Assembly: GCF_005160265.1 (NCBI RefSeq)
Contig: NZ_CP039865.1
Location: 310,001-374,000 of the forward strand
Direction: 5' to 3'
Length of the DNA: 64,000 nucleotides
DNA from: Phreatobacter aquaticus
GTDB taxonomy: Bacteria > Pseudomonadota > Alphaproteobacteria > Rhizobiales > Phreatobacteraceae
Shown here: positions 1 to 8,224 of the stretch, one piece after another
How the letters are laid out: each line of letters opens with the position of its first letter
Numbering within the stretch: position 1 is the first letter of the stretch
Notes under the pieces: generated by a model
The model's database searches: none
What the model was told of the DNA's origin: nothing
Seen by the model: the letters and a program-made list of their open reading frames with translations, nothing else
Translations under genes and position numbers: made by a program

Positions 1-1
1 C

Positions 2-748
2 GGCCTCGTGCTGATCATCGCAGCAGGCCTCGGTCAGGGTGCCGAGATCGTGACGCGGCTGCCCGAAATGTGGCCGGCGCCCGGTGAAGCCGGCGCCTGG
101 AGCGGCATCGCCGGTACCGCCCTGATCGCCGTCTTCGCCTTCATCGGCTTCGAGCACCTGGTCAATGTCGCCGAGGAGATCAAGGATCCGCAGCGCACCC
201 TGCCCCGCGCCCTGTTCCTGACCCTTGGCCTGACCGCCCTGCTCTACGTCCTCGTGACTTGGGTGGCGGTGACCGCTGTGCCCCCCGCCGAGCTTGCCCG
301 TTCAGCAGCGCCGCTGGCCCTGGTCTTCGAGCGGCTGACCGGCATGCCGCTGGTCACGATGAGCGCGATTGCGGTGGTCGCCACGCTCAATGGCGTGATC
401 GTCCACATGATCATGATCGCCCGCGTGCTCTATGGCCTCGCCGACCAGGGAAGCCTGCCGCGCGGCCTCGCCGTGCTCAATCCGCTGACCAACACCCCGC
501 TTTTGGCAACCGCGCTCGGGGCCGCAGCCATCCTCTTCCTGGCGCTCGCCGTGCGGCTCGAAGGCTTGGCCAATCTCACGTCCCAGTGCACGCTGGTCAT
601 CTTCGCAGCCGTGAATCTCTCGCTGCTGGCGATCAAGTGGCGCGAGGACGCGCCGCCGCCCGGCATCTTCCAATGCCCGGCCTGGGTGCCGGTGGCGGGC
701 TTCGTTGCCAGCCTGCTCCTGCTCGGCATCGACCTCGTCCTCCGCTGA
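2..748 (+). CDS. APC-family amino acid/polyamine permease, C-terminal part (cut by window start)
   Basis: The reading frame is open from the left edge, so the N-terminal half lies outside the window. The visible part, about 248 residues, has several hydrophobic segments separated by short polar loops. It includes [20 protein letters not shown], the conserved loop of APC-superfamily amino acid transporters in which a Gly/Glu pair and a D-P-x-R-x-x-P motif follow a helix. A later block (residues about 115-145) and the last two helices fit the C-terminal membrane region. The protein would be an inner-membrane importer or exchanger of an amino acid or amine. The substrate cannot be read from the sequence. 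purU follows on the same strand after 94 bp, but no functional link is evident. Confidence 0.85.
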   Translation, partial: GLVLIIAAGLGQGAEIVTRLPEMWPAPGEAGAWSGIAGTALIAVFAFIGFEHLVNVAEEIKDPQRTLPRALFLTLGLTALLYVLVTWVAVTAVPPAELARSAAPLALVFERLTGMPLVTMSAIAVVATLNGVIVHMIMIARVLYGLADQGSLPRGLAVLNPLTNTPLLATALGAAAILFLALAVRLEGLANLTSQCTLVIFAAVNLSLLAIKWREDAPPPGIFQCPAWVPVAGFVASLLLLGIDLVLR

Positions 749-842
749 TTGCGCAGCAAGGCCCGCCGGCTTTGACTTTGCTGGCAACCGGCGGCATCCA
801 GTGCCGGCGCTGCCGCAATCGGCGCGCTGTCTGGACCCCGCC

Positions 843-1703
843 ATGCCCCATTCCGCTGTTCTCACCCTCTCCTGCCCCGACCGCCCCGGGATCGTCGCGG
901 CCGTCTCCGGCCACCTGTTCCAGGCCGGCTACAACATCCTGGACGCCAACCAGTTCGATGACACCGAAAGCGGCCGCTTTTTCATGCGGGTGGTGTTTTC
1001 TCCCGTTGAGGGCAGCCCGCCGGTCGAGGCGCTGCGCATCGGCTTCGCGCCCATCGCGGAGCGCTACGCCATGACCTTCGCCATCCGCCCGCGCGCGGAG
1101 CGCCAGCGCGTCATGCTGCTGGTCTCGAAATTCGACCATTGCCTGGCCGACCTGCTCTATCGCTGGCGGATCGGCGAACTGCCGATGGACCTTGCCGGCA
1201 TCATCTCGAACCATCCGCGCGAGACCTTCGCCCACCACGATTTCGGCGACGTGCCGTTCCACCATGTCCAGATCACCCGCGAGACCAAGCTGGAAAAGGA
1301 AGAGGAACTCTGGCGGATCATCGAGGGCGCCCGCACCGATGTCGTGGTGCTCGCCCGCTACATGCAGGTGCTGTCCGACAGTCTCGCGGCGAGGTTGTCC
1401 GGGCGCTGCATCAACATCCACCACTCGTTCCTGCCGGGCTTCAAGGGCGCCAAGCCCTATCACCAGGCCCATGAGCGCGGCGTCAAGCTGATCGGAGCGA
1501 CAGCGCACTACGTTACCGCCGATCTGGACGAGGGACCGATCATCGAACAGGACGTCGAGCGCATCAGCCACCACGACACGCCCGACGATCTGGTGCGCAA
1601 GGGCCGCGACATCGAGCGCCGCGTTCTGGCGCGCGCGCTGGCTTTTCACCTCGACGGACGGGTGCTCGTCAACGGCTCGCGCACCGTCGTCTTCCGCGAT
1701 TGA
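843..1703 (+). CDS. purU: Formyltetrahydrofolate deformylase
   Basis: 286 residues, the usual PurU length. It hydrolyses 10-formyltetrahydrofolate to formate and tetrahydrofolate in the cytoplasm and so balances one-carbon pools. Residues 1-85 form an ACT domain beginning [20 protein letters not shown]. Residues about 90-280 form the formyltransferase fold, with [17 protein letters not shown] carrying the Asn and His of the active site and [18 protein letters not shown] carrying the catalytic Asp region. The ATG at 843 was chosen because the protein then begins directly with the ACT strand. The frame upstream of it (from 705) overlaps the permease and looks non-coding. It stands alone, followed by the luxR promoter region. 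Confidence 0.95.
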   Translation: MPHSAVLTLSCPDRPGIVAAVSGHLFQAGYNILDANQFDDTESGRFFMRVVFSPVEGSPPVEALRIGFAPIAERYAMTFAIRPRAERQRVMLLVSKFDHCLADLLYRWRIGELPMDLAGIISNHPRETFAHHDFGDVPFHHVQITRETKLEKEEELWRIIEGARTDVVVLARYMQVLSDSLAARLSGRCINIHHSFLPGFKGAKPYHQAHERGVKLIGATAHYVTADLDEGPIIEQDVERISHHDTPDDLVRKGRDIERRVLARALAFHLDGRVLVNGSRTVVFRD

Positions 1704-1743
1704 GAGCGGCCCCACAAATACTTCGCCACCTATCTAATTGTGG

Positions 1744-1758
1744 TATCGAGTTTCGATA
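1744..1758. promoter_or_regulatory. Inverted repeat upstream of luxR
   Basis: A perfect 6-bp inverted repeat with a 3-bp spacer, tatcga-gtt-tcgata, lies about 107 bp upstream of the luxR start in the 161-bp gap after purU. Its position suits an operator or activator site. There is no direct evidence for the protein that would bind it. Confidence 0.35.
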
Positions 1759-1864
1759 GTCGAACCCTTCTGCGATCTTTGTGAATACAATTGACGCGTG
1801 TGTCAGAGTCGCCTCTTCTATGGGAAACGAGTGTTCGCACTCACATCCGTATTGAGGGACTACG

Positions 1865-2602
1865 ATGGCACGGGGAGAGAAATTCGCGGTCGATCACTAT
1901 GCGCTCGACCTGATCGACGACTGGCGAAAGATCAAGGAACCCACCACGGTGTTCAAGGATCTGACACGCGTCATGTCGGATTTCGGCTTCTCGTCGGTCA
2001 TCGTCACCGGCCTGCCCGTTCCGCACGAGAGCCTTGAGCCGATGGTACTGGCTCACCATTGGCCGGAGGGCTGGTGGGAGCGCTACCACCAGCAGAACTA
2101 TATCGACATCGACCCGACGGTCGCCCGCGTGCGGTCCAGCGAGGACGCCTTCCGCTGGGGCTCGACGCGCAGCCCCCTCCTCAAGCCGAAGCAGGTGCGG
2201 GTGCTGGACGAGGCTTCGGAATTCGGCCTGGGCGACGGTTTTTGCGTGCCGATCCCACTTCTGAACGGCTTTGAGGCCGTCGTGAGCTTCGGTTGTGACA
2301 AATACATGCTCACCGAGCGCGAGGAAGCGGCCCTCCAGGTGATCGGCATTTCCGCCTATCACGCCATCCGCAGGCGGCGTAACCCAACCCCTGAAAGCGA
2401 GGGGCGCAGCATCCTCAGCAAGCGAGAGGTGGAGTGCGTGAAGTGGACGGCGGCGGGCAAGAGCGCCTGGGAAATCGGTGAGATTCTCAACCTGACGGAA
2501 TATACGGTGAACACGTATCTGCACACCGCACAGCGCAAGATGAATGCCCGCGGCAAGGCCTATCTTGTCGCTCAGTGCCTGCGCGCCGGTATTATCCATT
2601 AG
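1865..2602 (+). CDS. LuxR-family quorum-sensing transcriptional regulator
   Basis: 245 residues with the two-domain LuxR layout. The N-terminal autoinducer-binding domain (about 15-165) has the expected signal-pocket residues in GWWERYHQQNYIDIDPTV and in AFRWG: the Trp, Tyr, Asp-Pro and second Trp. The C-terminal LuxR helix-turn-helix (about 178-243) reads LSKREVECVKWTAAGKSAWE followed by the recognition helix around TEYTVNTYLHTAQRKM. The ATG at 1865 is preceded by gaggga at a good distance. It lies 101 bp upstream of a luxI-type synthase on the same strand, so it is the probable cognate receptor for that acyl-homoserine lactone. It could activate or repress luxI. Two inverted repeats in the intervening gap are candidate targets. 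Confidence 0.93.
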   Translation: MARGEKFAVDHYALDLIDDWRKIKEPTTVFKDLTRVMSDFGFSSVIVTGLPVPHESLEPMVLAHHWPEGWWERYHQQNYIDIDPTVARVRSSEDAFRWGSTRSPLLKPKQVRVLDEASEFGLGDGFCVPIPLLNGFEAVVSFGCDKYMLTEREEAALQVIGISAYHAIRRRRNPTPESEGRSILSKREVECVKWTAAGKSAWEIGEILNLTEYTVNTYLHTAQRKMNARGKAYLVAQCLRAGIIH

Positions 2603-2616
2603 ACAATTTTGTTCCG

Positions 2617-2642
2617 TCAATATCAAAGAGTTGAGATATTGA
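2617..2642. promoter_or_regulatory. Inverted repeat in the luxR-luxI gap
   Basis: Two 8-bp perfectly complementary arms, tcaatatc and gatattga, are separated by 10 bp. The element starts 14 bp after the luxR stop and ends 61 bp before the luxI start. It could be a regulator-binding site at the luxI promoter or a weak RNA hairpin after luxR. It is not followed by a T-run, which argues against an intrinsic terminator. Confidence 0.4.
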
Positions 2643-2673
2643 TCGCGGCCGTCACCAATCGAATGCTGTCCCC

Positions 2674-2692
2674 GCAGGTTGTAACAACCTGC
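2674..2692. promoter_or_regulatory. 19-bp perfect palindrome abutting the luxI ribosome binding site
   Basis: gcaggttgtaacaacctgc is a perfect palindrome around one central base. It is followed after one base by the Shine-Dalgarno gggaggg (2694-2700) and then the luxI ATG at 2704. The length fits a lux-box-like dimer site, although its sequence is not the classical lux box. In RNA it can fold as a 7-bp stem with a 5-nt loop, extendable by three more G-C pairs past a bulged C. Binding or folding here would be expected to block luxI expression, so the simplest reading is a repressive site. Confidence 0.5.
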
Positions 2693-2703
2693 CGGGAGGG
2701 GAC

Positions 2704-3315
2704 ATGCAATTTCTGGTCATAGACGGCAAGGATACGGGCCGGCACTCACAACTTCTGGACGCAGCCTTCGTGCTCAGGCACCAGGTTTTCGTCGAGGAAA
2801 ACGGCTGGGATACGCTCGCCAAGCCGGACGGGCGCGAGCGTGACCAATTCGACAACGAGCACGCGCTCCATCTCTTGATGATGGAGGGCAGCGAGATCGC
2901 GGTCTATTCGCGCCTCCTGCCCACCGAGCATCCCCACCTCTTGTCGGACGTCTATCCGCACCTCGCCACCCGTGGCGTGCCTCGCGGTCCCGACATCTAC
3001 GAGTGGACGCGCATGTGCGTCTCCAGGCCTTGGCGCGGCGACGGCCGCTGGTCGTTCGGCGCCGGCGAGATGGTGCGCGCAGTCGTCGAGTTCTGCCTCG
3101 ACAGCGGCATCACCGCGACCACCTGGGAGGGCCATCCGGTCTGGCTGTCACGTTTCACCGAGCTCGGCTTCGACGTGCGCCCGCTGGGCCTGCCGCAACG
3201 CTACGACCACGGGCCCGTCCTGCCCGCCATCATGGACATGACCTCGACAGTACTCGACGGCCTGATCGACCGGGGTATCCCCCAGGTCGACCGTGCGAAC
3301 CGGCTGGCCGCGTGA
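2704..3315 (+). CDS. Acyl-homoserine-lactone synthase (LuxI family)
   Basis: 203 residues, the normal LuxI length. It makes an acyl-homoserine lactone from S-adenosylmethionine and an acyl-ACP or acyl-CoA. Family-conserved residues are present: Arg25, Phe29 and Trp35 in the N-terminal block (LRHQVFVEENGW), Asp47 and Asp50 (RDQFD), Arg70 (YSRLLP), and Glu100 and Arg103 (YEWTR). The usual Phe near position 84 is Tyr here. The acyl chain cannot be predicted. It follows a luxR gene and precedes a small gene by 11 bp, so the three probably act as one unit. The start has a strong gggaggg site, but that site abuts a palindrome that could limit translation. Confidence 0.94.
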   Translation: MQFLVIDGKDTGRHSQLLDAAFVLRHQVFVEENGWDTLAKPDGRERDQFDNEHALHLLMMEGSEIAVYSRLLPTEHPHLLSDVYPHLATRGVPRGPDIYEWTRMCVSRPWRGDGRWSFGAGEMVRAVVEFCLDSGITATTWEGHPVWLSRFTELGFDVRPLGLPQRYDHGPVLPAIMDMTSTVLDGLIDRGIPQVDRANRLAA

Positions 3316-3326
3316 AGGAGATGACG

Positions 3327-3725
3327 ATGCACGGACTGAAGCTCTACCCCCAGGACGGGACCGACGACTATCTGGCGACGATGATCGTGCAGATGGAGCA
3401 GATGGCGCGGAAGGCCGACTACCGCTTCCTGTCCTATCTGCTCAGCCTGGCGGCCCAGGAGGCCATCAACATCACCGAGGGGACCCGGCCCATGGAGACC
3501 GAGCCGGAGATGGGAGGGGTCGAGATGCTCGACATCCTCGAGCGGATGCTGGCCCTCTCCAAGCAGCCGAAGGCCCGGGCCAATTCAGGGCGCCACAACG
3601 CCATGATCGGCAAGGCCAACGATCTCCTGTTCGGCTATCAGAAGCGGCTGGCCACCCAGATGGCACGGCGCCGCCCCAGCGACGGCGCGCGCGGCAGCGC
3701 CAATGGTGCAGGCGGCGGCAGCTGA
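3327..3725 (+). CDS. Small helical protein of unknown function downstream of luxI
   Basis: 132 residues, no family recognised. The ATG at 3327 was chosen because aaggag (3315-3320) sits 6 bp before it; another ATG at 3321 is too close to that site. The first 50 residues look strongly helical (DDYLATMIVQMEQMARKADY, then RFLSYLLSLAAQEAINI). A second helical block spans about 62-112. The tail is Arg-rich and then Gly/Ser-rich (about 113-132). There is no signal peptide or membrane span. Its tight position after luxI suggests co-transcription and a role tied to quorum sensing, for example as a helper of the synthase or a regulatory partner. That role is inferred from position only. Confidence 0.75.
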   Translation: MHGLKLYPQDGTDDYLATMIVQMEQMARKADYRFLSYLLSLAAQEAINITEGTRPMETEPEMGGVEMLDILERMLALSKQPKARANSGRHNAMIGKANDLLFGYQKRLATQMARRRPSDGARGSANGAGGGS

Positions 3726-3740
3726 TGACACGTTGCGCCA

Positions 3741-3763
3741 GGCGGCCCCGATCTGGGGTCGCC
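3741..3763. terminator. Hairpin between convergent transcription units
   Basis: A 9-bp stem with one G-U pair (ggcggcccc with ggggtcgcc) and a 5-nt loop lies between the stop of the luxI-linked gene at 3725 and the stop of the TRAP permease at 3769. Placement between convergent genes suggests a two-way terminator. There is no T-run. Confidence 0.4.
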
Positions 3764-3768
3764 GGCGA

Positions 3769-5055
3769 TCAGCGGCCCATGATCAGCTTCGGCAGCCAGG
3801 TGGTGAGCGGCGGCCAGAGCGTGATCGCCACCAGCACCGCCAGCAAGGGCGCGAGCCACGGCACGATTGCCCGCGACATCGCCTCGAACGTGATGTTGGC
3901 GACCTTCGCGGTGACGAACAGCACCACGCCGACCGGTGGCGTGATCGTGCCGATCATCAGATTGAGCACGAAGATCAGTCCGAACTGTACGGGATCGATG
4001 CCGAACTGGGCTGCCGCCGGCACCAGGATCGGGATCAGGATCAGCATGGCGGCCATGGCCTCCATGAAGCAGCCGACGATCAGCAAGAGCACGTTCACCG
4101 CCAGCAGAAACACCAGCGGATTGCCGGCGAGATCGACGATCATCGGCCCGACCGTCTGGGGAATGCGCGAGATCGACAGGCACCACGCAAACGCCGATGC
4201 CGTCATCACCAGCGCCAGCACCACGCCGGTCGTCTCCACCGTCTGGACGATCAGGTCCGGCAGGTCTCGGAGCGCGAAATCGCGATAGACGAACAGGCCG
4301 AGGATCAGCGCATAGACGGTCGCGACCCCTGCCGCCTCGGTCGGTGTGAAGATGCCGGCGGTCATGCCGCCGAACAGGATCACCGGCGTCATCAGCGCCC
4401 AATGTGCCCGCTTGTAGGCAAGCCAGAGGTCCTTCAGGCCCGGGAACGGATGGCGCGGCAGATTCCGCCGACGAGCCAAGGCCGTCACCATCGCCATCAG
4501 CGCGCCGGCCATCAACAGGCCCGGAATGACGCCGGCGAGGAACAGGCCGCCGATCGAGACATCGGCAGAGACGCCATAGATGACCATCGGCAGCGAGGGC
4601 GGGATGATCGGCCCGATCGTGGCCGAGGCCGCAGTGATCGCCGCCGCGGTCTCGGGATCATAGCCCTCGTCGCGCATCGCCTTGATCTCGAGCGTGCCGA
4701 CGCCGCCGGCATCCGCCACCGCCGAGCCCGACATGCCCGCGAAGATCACGCTGGCCAGGATATTGGCGTGGCAGAGTCCGCCGCGCAGCCAGCCGACACA
4801 AGCTGTCGCGAAGCCGAAGATTCGGTCAGTGACGCCGGCCGAATTCATGATGTTGCCCATCAGGATGAACAGCGGCGCGGCCAGCAGCGGGAAGGAATTG
4901 GCCGCCTGCGCGATGCGCTGCGGCACGATGCCCGCCGGGATCCCCGTCAGCCAGACGAAGGCGAAGGCGGCAAGCCCCATCGAGGCGAACAGGGGCACGC
5001 CAAGCAGAAGGGCCACGAACCAGACGCCGATGATCTCGGCCATGATGAGGGTCAT
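3769..5055 (-). CDS. dctM: TRAP transporter large permease (DctM type)
   Basis: 428 residues, the usual size for the 12-helix TRAP-T large subunit. It is an inner-membrane protein that couples sodium or proton entry to uptake of a ligand delivered by the periplasmic binding protein. DctM features include GNIMNSAGVTDRIFGFA, the AGMSGSAVADAGGVGTLEI block, ATIGPIIPPSLPMVIYG and the C-terminal IGTITPPVGVVLFV. The ATG at 5055 overlaps the end of the small permease by 4 bp (ATGA), indicating translational coupling. It is the last gene of a dapA-like, gntR, dctP, dctQ, dctM minus-strand unit, so the ligand is probably the sugar or sugar acid handled by that locus. Confidence 0.93.
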   Translation of the reverse strand: MTLIMAEIIGVWFVALLLGVPLFASMGLAAFAFVWLTGIPAGIVPQRIAQAANSFPLLAAPLFILMGNIMNSAGVTDRIFGFATACVGWLRGGLCHANILASVIFAGMSGSAVADAGGVGTLEIKAMRDEGYDPETAAAITAASATIGPIIPPSLPMVIYGVSADVSIGGLFLAGVIPGLLMAGALMAMVTALARRRNLPRHPFPGLKDLWLAYKRAHWALMTPVILFGGMTAGIFTPTEAAGVATVYALILGLFVYRDFALRDLPDLIVQTVETTGVVLALVMTASAFAWCLSISRIPQTVGPMIVDLAGNPLVFLLAVNVLLLIVGCFMEAMAAMLILIPILVPAAAQFGIDPVQFGLIFVLNLMIGTITPPVGVVLFVTAKVANITFEAMSRAIVPWLAPLLAVLVAITLWPPLTTWLPKLIMGR

Positions 5056-5543
5056 AGCGGCTGGGTCCCGGGCTCTGGGTCGGCGGCGATACGCCCCTGG
5101 CAGGCGAGCGCGATCTCGATCAGCGCCTGAATGATGAGGGTCGCGGCCGCGATCGGGATCGGCACATAGAGCAGTCCGGCCGACAAAGGCAGCGTCACCC
5201 AGTCGACGTCCCAGTTGCGGCCGATCAGCGCCACGCCGTAGCGCAGCATGGCCAGCGCGAAGACGATCATCGCGACCTGGATGAGGATCTCCCATCCAAG
5301 CCGAAGCCTGCGTGGCAGGCGGTTGATGAACACGTCGATGCGGATGTGGCTGCGCCGCCTGGAGGCGATGATCAGCCCCAGAAAGCCGGTCCAGACGAGC
5401 AGATATTGCGCCAGCTCCTCCGACCAGATCACCGGGCGGTTGAACAGGCGCGACACCACGCCCGCCACCACCGCGCCGAGCAGCCCCATGACCAGGATCA
5501 CCGCGGCAATGCGGATCAGTCGCTCGGAAAGCGCATGCAACAT
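5052..5543 (-). CDS. dctQ: TRAP transporter small permease (DctQ type)
   Basis: 163 residues with four hydrophobic segments (about 10-30, 45-62, 85-108 and 125-148). The conserved DctQ stretch NRPVIWSEELAQYLLVWTGF is followed by an Arg-rich turn (SRRRSHIRIDVFINRLP). It pairs with the large permease immediately downstream in the inner membrane. It lies 32 bp after dctP and overlaps dctM by 4 bp, which fits the fixed stoichiometry of TRAP membrane subunits. The C-terminus is a short polar cytoplasmic or periplasmic tail. Confidence 0.92.
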   Translation of the reverse strand: MLHALSERLIRIAAVILVMGLLGAVVAGVVSRLFNRPVIWSEELAQYLLVWTGFLGLIIASRRRSHIRIDVFINRLPRRLRLGWEILIQVAMIVFALAMLRYGVALIGRNWDVDWVTLPLSAGLLYVPIPIAAATLIIQALIEIALACQGRIAADPEPGTQPL

Positions 5544-5575
5544 GGTCAGGTTTCCTTAGGCCCCCGGCGCGCCGC

Positions 5576-6571
5576 TCAGAGCGCCTTGAGCGTATCGAAG
5601 GCGCCCTTGCCCCAGCGCTCCTCGAACTTCGCCGGCACGGTGGCGAGCACGGGCTTGCGCCAGGCCTCCACATCGGGCTGGACGACCGTCATTCCCGCAG
5701 TCTTCAGCGTCGCGACGAGACCCGCCTCCTGCGCCAGCAATTCCTTGTCCTGCCAGGCGGCGGCCTCGTCCAACGCGCCCTGCAGCAGGGTGCGGTCGGC
5801 GGCCGGCAGGCCCTTCCAGAAGGCGTCATTGACGATCATCATGCGCGGCGTCAGCACGTGCTCGGTCAGGATCAGGAACTTCTGCACCTCGTAGAGCTTG
5901 GCACTCTGGATCGTCGGCAGCGGATTCTCCTGCCCGTCCACGGCGCCCTGGCTGAGCGACAGATAGAGTTCCGGGAAGGCGATCGGTGTCGGCCGGGCAC
6001 CCCAGGCTTCCGCCATGGCGCGGAAAACGTCCACCGGCGGCACGCGCAGCTTGAAGCCAACCATGTCGCCGGGACCGTTGATCGGCTTCGAGCCCGAGGT
6101 CAGGTGCCGCTTGCCGTAATAGGTGACGTTGAGCATGCGCATGCCGCGCTTGGCGGCGAGCTCGTCGTTCATCCGCGTGAAGATCGGCGAGGTCGCGACC
6201 TTGGCGAGATGGGCGGCGTCGCGCCACAGATAGGGCGCCTCGACCAGGGTGAGTTGCGGCAGGAAGGCGCCGAGCGCGCCCGCGCCATCGGTGGTGAACT
6301 GCAGCGCGCCGGCGGCCACCGCTTCCATCATGTCCTTGCCCGAGCCGAGCTGGCCATTGGCAAAGGTCTGGATGTCGATGCGTCCGCCCGACTTCTCCTT
6401 CACCGCCTTGGCGGCGCGCTCGACCATCTGCACCTGCGGATGGCTGGCGGCGAGCAATTCGCCCCAGCGGATGACGGTCGCCTGTGCGCGCAGCACGGTG
6501 GGGCTGGCCAGTGTCACACCGGCGATGGCTGCGCCCTGCATCAGGTGGCGCCTGGTGATGGTGATCGTCAT
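5576..6571 (-). CDS. dctP: TRAP transporter solute-binding protein (DctP family)
   Basis: 331 residues. It begins with a twin-arginine type signal (TRRHLMQGAAIAGVTLASPT, then an alanine-rich cleavage region around LRAQA). The mature part shows DctP motifs: the FANGQLGSGKDMMEAV block, NVTYYGKRHLTS, and GFKLRVPP, whose Arg normally contacts the ligand carboxylate. ELYLSLSQGAVDGQENPLP is the typical late motif. A carboxylate ligand, such as a sugar acid, is therefore likely from family knowledge. The start has gggagg upstream. It lies 34 bp after the GntR regulator gene and starts the transporter part of the operon. Confidence 0.93.
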   Translation of the reverse strand: MTITITRRHLMQGAAIAGVTLASPTVLRAQATVIRWGELLAASHPQVQMVERAAKAVKEKSGGRIDIQTFANGQLGSGKDMMEAVAAGALQFTTDGAGALGAFLPQLTLVEAPYLWRDAAHLAKVATSPIFTRMNDELAAKRGMRMLNVTYYGKRHLTSGSKPINGPGDMVGFKLRVPPVDVFRAMAEAWGARPTPIAFPELYLSLSQGAVDGQENPLPTIQSAKLYEVQKFLILTEHVLTPRMMIVNDAFWKGLPAADRTLLQGALDEAAAWQDKELLAQEAGLVATLKTAGMTVVQPDVEAWRKPVLATVPAKFEERWGKGAFDTLKAL

Positions 6572-6605
6572 GTCGTCCTCCCTTGTGATCGGCGGTTTGC
6601 CCGCC

Positions 6606-7265
6606 TCATTGTTCGATGTCGAGCGCCCTCGTGCGCGACTGGTTGATGTGAAAGCTCATGGCTTCGACCGCCGCCGCCTCGTCGCGCCGCTCCAGCGCCG
6701 CGATGACCGCAAGATGATCGCGCATGACGGGGATGACCAGCTCGGAATAGAGACTGGTTTCGTTCCGCCGGATCAGCTTGATCTTGATCCAGTTGACCCG
6801 GTAGGCGTTCGAGATGATCTCATTGCCGAGATGGTCGACGATCGTCTCGTGCAGCAGCCGGTCGGTCGCCTCGGCATCGGCAATCAGGGTCTGGGATTCG
6901 CCGGCTTCCGCCCGCCGGATGATGTCCTCATGCGCCGCCCTGAGCTGGGCGATGGTCTCGTCGCTCGCGGCCCTCACGAACAGCGCGGTCGCCTGCGTCT
7001 CCAGGAACAGCCGGAACTGATAGGCATTGCGGATCAGCGTCAGGTCGACATGGGCGACCTGCATGCCGCGCTGCGGCACGGTGGTGATCAGCCCTTCGGC
7101 CTCCAGCCGCGGGATCAACTCGCGGATGGCGCCGAGCGGCATGCCGGTGATCTCCGTCAGCTCGCGCTGCGACACAAACTGGCCCGGCTTGATCTCGCGC
7201 GACAGCAGCCGCTCGGTGAAGCTCTCATAGGCCCTGTCGCGCGCTTTCGACGGGTTGGTGGACAT
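6606..7265 (-). CDS. GntR-family transcriptional regulator (FCD type)
   Basis: 219 residues. The N-terminal winged helix (about 10-75) contains PGQFVSQRELTEITGMPLGA, IRELIPRLEAEGLITTVPQR and GMQV, the standard GntR DNA-binding layout. The C-terminal helical effector domain (about 90-210) has the spaced Asp and His residues of the FCD group (EATDRLLHETIVDHLGNE and MRDHLAVIAALERRD). Its ATG shares one base with the stop of the upstream aldolase gene (TGATG). It probably binds the 16-bp palindrome at 8225-8240 between the two arms of the locus and is released by a pathway intermediate. That pairing is inferred. Confidence 0.92.
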   Translation of the reverse strand: MSTNPSKARDRAYESFTERLLSREIKPGQFVSQRELTEITGMPLGAIRELIPRLEAEGLITTVPQRGMQVAHVDLTLIRNAYQFRLFLETQATALFVRAASDETIAQLRAAHEDIIRRAEAGESQTLIADAEATDRLLHETIVDHLGNEIISNAYRVNWIKIKLIRRNETSLYSELVIPVMRDHLAVIAALERRDEAAAVEAMSFHINQSRTRALDIEQ

Positions 7266-8170
7266 CAGCCGGCCTTGGCCGACTGGATTGTGCCAAGCGC
7301 TGCCGCCAGAGCCTTGGCCTCTTTCGCCCCCAACGCTGCGAGCGGCGCGCGCATGACGCTCCAGCCTGCATCGCCGGTGCGCGCGGCGATCATCGCCTTG
7401 ATGGCCGACATGAAGGAATAGGCGAGCAGGGCATCGACCATGGCGATGACGCGCGGATCCTCGCGGCCCTCGATCGCCAGCGGACGGAGAATGTCGGGCG
7501 CGATATTGGCCATGCCGCAAATGCTTCCCGAGCCACCCATGCGCACCGCGCGGGCAAGCTGCCGCTCATCGCCGACCAGGATCTGCATGTCCTTCAGCTC
7601 GGTCAACCGGCGCTCGGTATCCTCCCACTTGCCGTTGGAATCCTTCACCCCGATCACCGCGCCGGGAAAGGCCGCGGCCAGCCGCTTCACCAGCCCGATC
7701 GAGATGTCGACCCGGGTCATGCCGGGGATATGGTAGAGGATCACGTCGCGCAGCTGGGCACCGAGCCGCGTGAACAGGTCGGAGAAGAAGGCGAACAGCC
7801 CGTCATCGCCGACGCCAGCGAAATAATAGGGTGGCGCCAGCAGGATCGCCCGGCAATCCGCGTCATAGGCTGCCCGCATCTGGGCGAGCAGGTCCTCCAG
7901 CGCCGAGGCCGATGCGCCCGCGATCACCTGTTTGCGCATGTCGAAACCGTTGGCGGCGAGGGCCCCGAACACCCGGTTGCGCTCGGACACTCCGATGGAC
8001 GCGCCCTCACCCGTCGTGCCGAACACGGTGATGCCGTCGCAGCCATTGGCGAGCACCCATTTGGCATGGGCGACGAGCCGGACGAGATCGATCTCACCGC
8101 CTTTGCCGAACGGCGTCGAGAGCGCGCAGTTCAGTCCGATCCGGTCCTTCGTCGCAGCTGTCTTGGCCAT
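7265..8170 (-). CDS. DapA-family aldolase/dehydratase, probable 2-keto-3-deoxy sugar acid aldolase
   Basis: 301 residues, a TIM-barrel class I lyase of the dihydrodipicolinate synthase/N-acetylneuraminate lyase family. The active-site Tyr is in ILYHIPGMTRVDI and the Schiff-base Lys in GVKDSNGKWEDTERRL. The phosphate/carboxylate loop GTTGEGAS is near residue 50. The ATG at 8170 has aggagga upstream. Biosynthetic DapA is unlikely, because the gene leads a catabolic operon with a GntR regulator and TRAP transporter and faces sugar dehydrogenase, lactonase and mutarotase genes. The likely job is cleaving a 2-keto-3-deoxy acid to pyruvate and an aldehyde, like the DapA-type enzyme of the Campylobacter fucose locus. 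Confidence 0.88.
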   Translation of the reverse strand: MAKTAATKDRIGLNCALSTPFGKGGEIDLVRLVAHAKWVLANGCDGITVFGTTGEGASIGVSERNRVFGALAANGFDMRKQVIAGASASALEDLLAQMRAAYDADCRAILLAPPYYFAGVGDDGLFAFFSDLFTRLGAQLRDVILYHIPGMTRVDISIGLVKRLAAAFPGAVIGVKDSNGKWEDTERRLTELKDMQILVGDERQLARAVRMGGSGSICGMANIAPDILRPLAIEGREDPRVIAMVDALLAYSFMSAIKAMIAARTGDAGWSVMRAPLAALGAKEAKALAAALGTIQSAKAG

Positions 8171-8224
8171 GCTGTTTCCTCCTGATTTTTGTCGAGACTT
8201 GCATCGCCGGACGAGCTGCGTCAA

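Noticed and set aside
3703-5130. 475-codon open frame antisense to the TRAP permease genes
   Set aside because: The translation is a run of Arg, Asp, Gln and His with no fold-like pattern, as expected for the shadow strand of GC-rich membrane-protein genes.
7265-8170. Biosynthetic dihydrodipicolinate synthase for lysine
   Set aside because: The gene begins a catabolic operon with a GntR regulator and TRAP transporter and faces sugar-oxidising enzymes, so a keto-acid aldolase role fits better.
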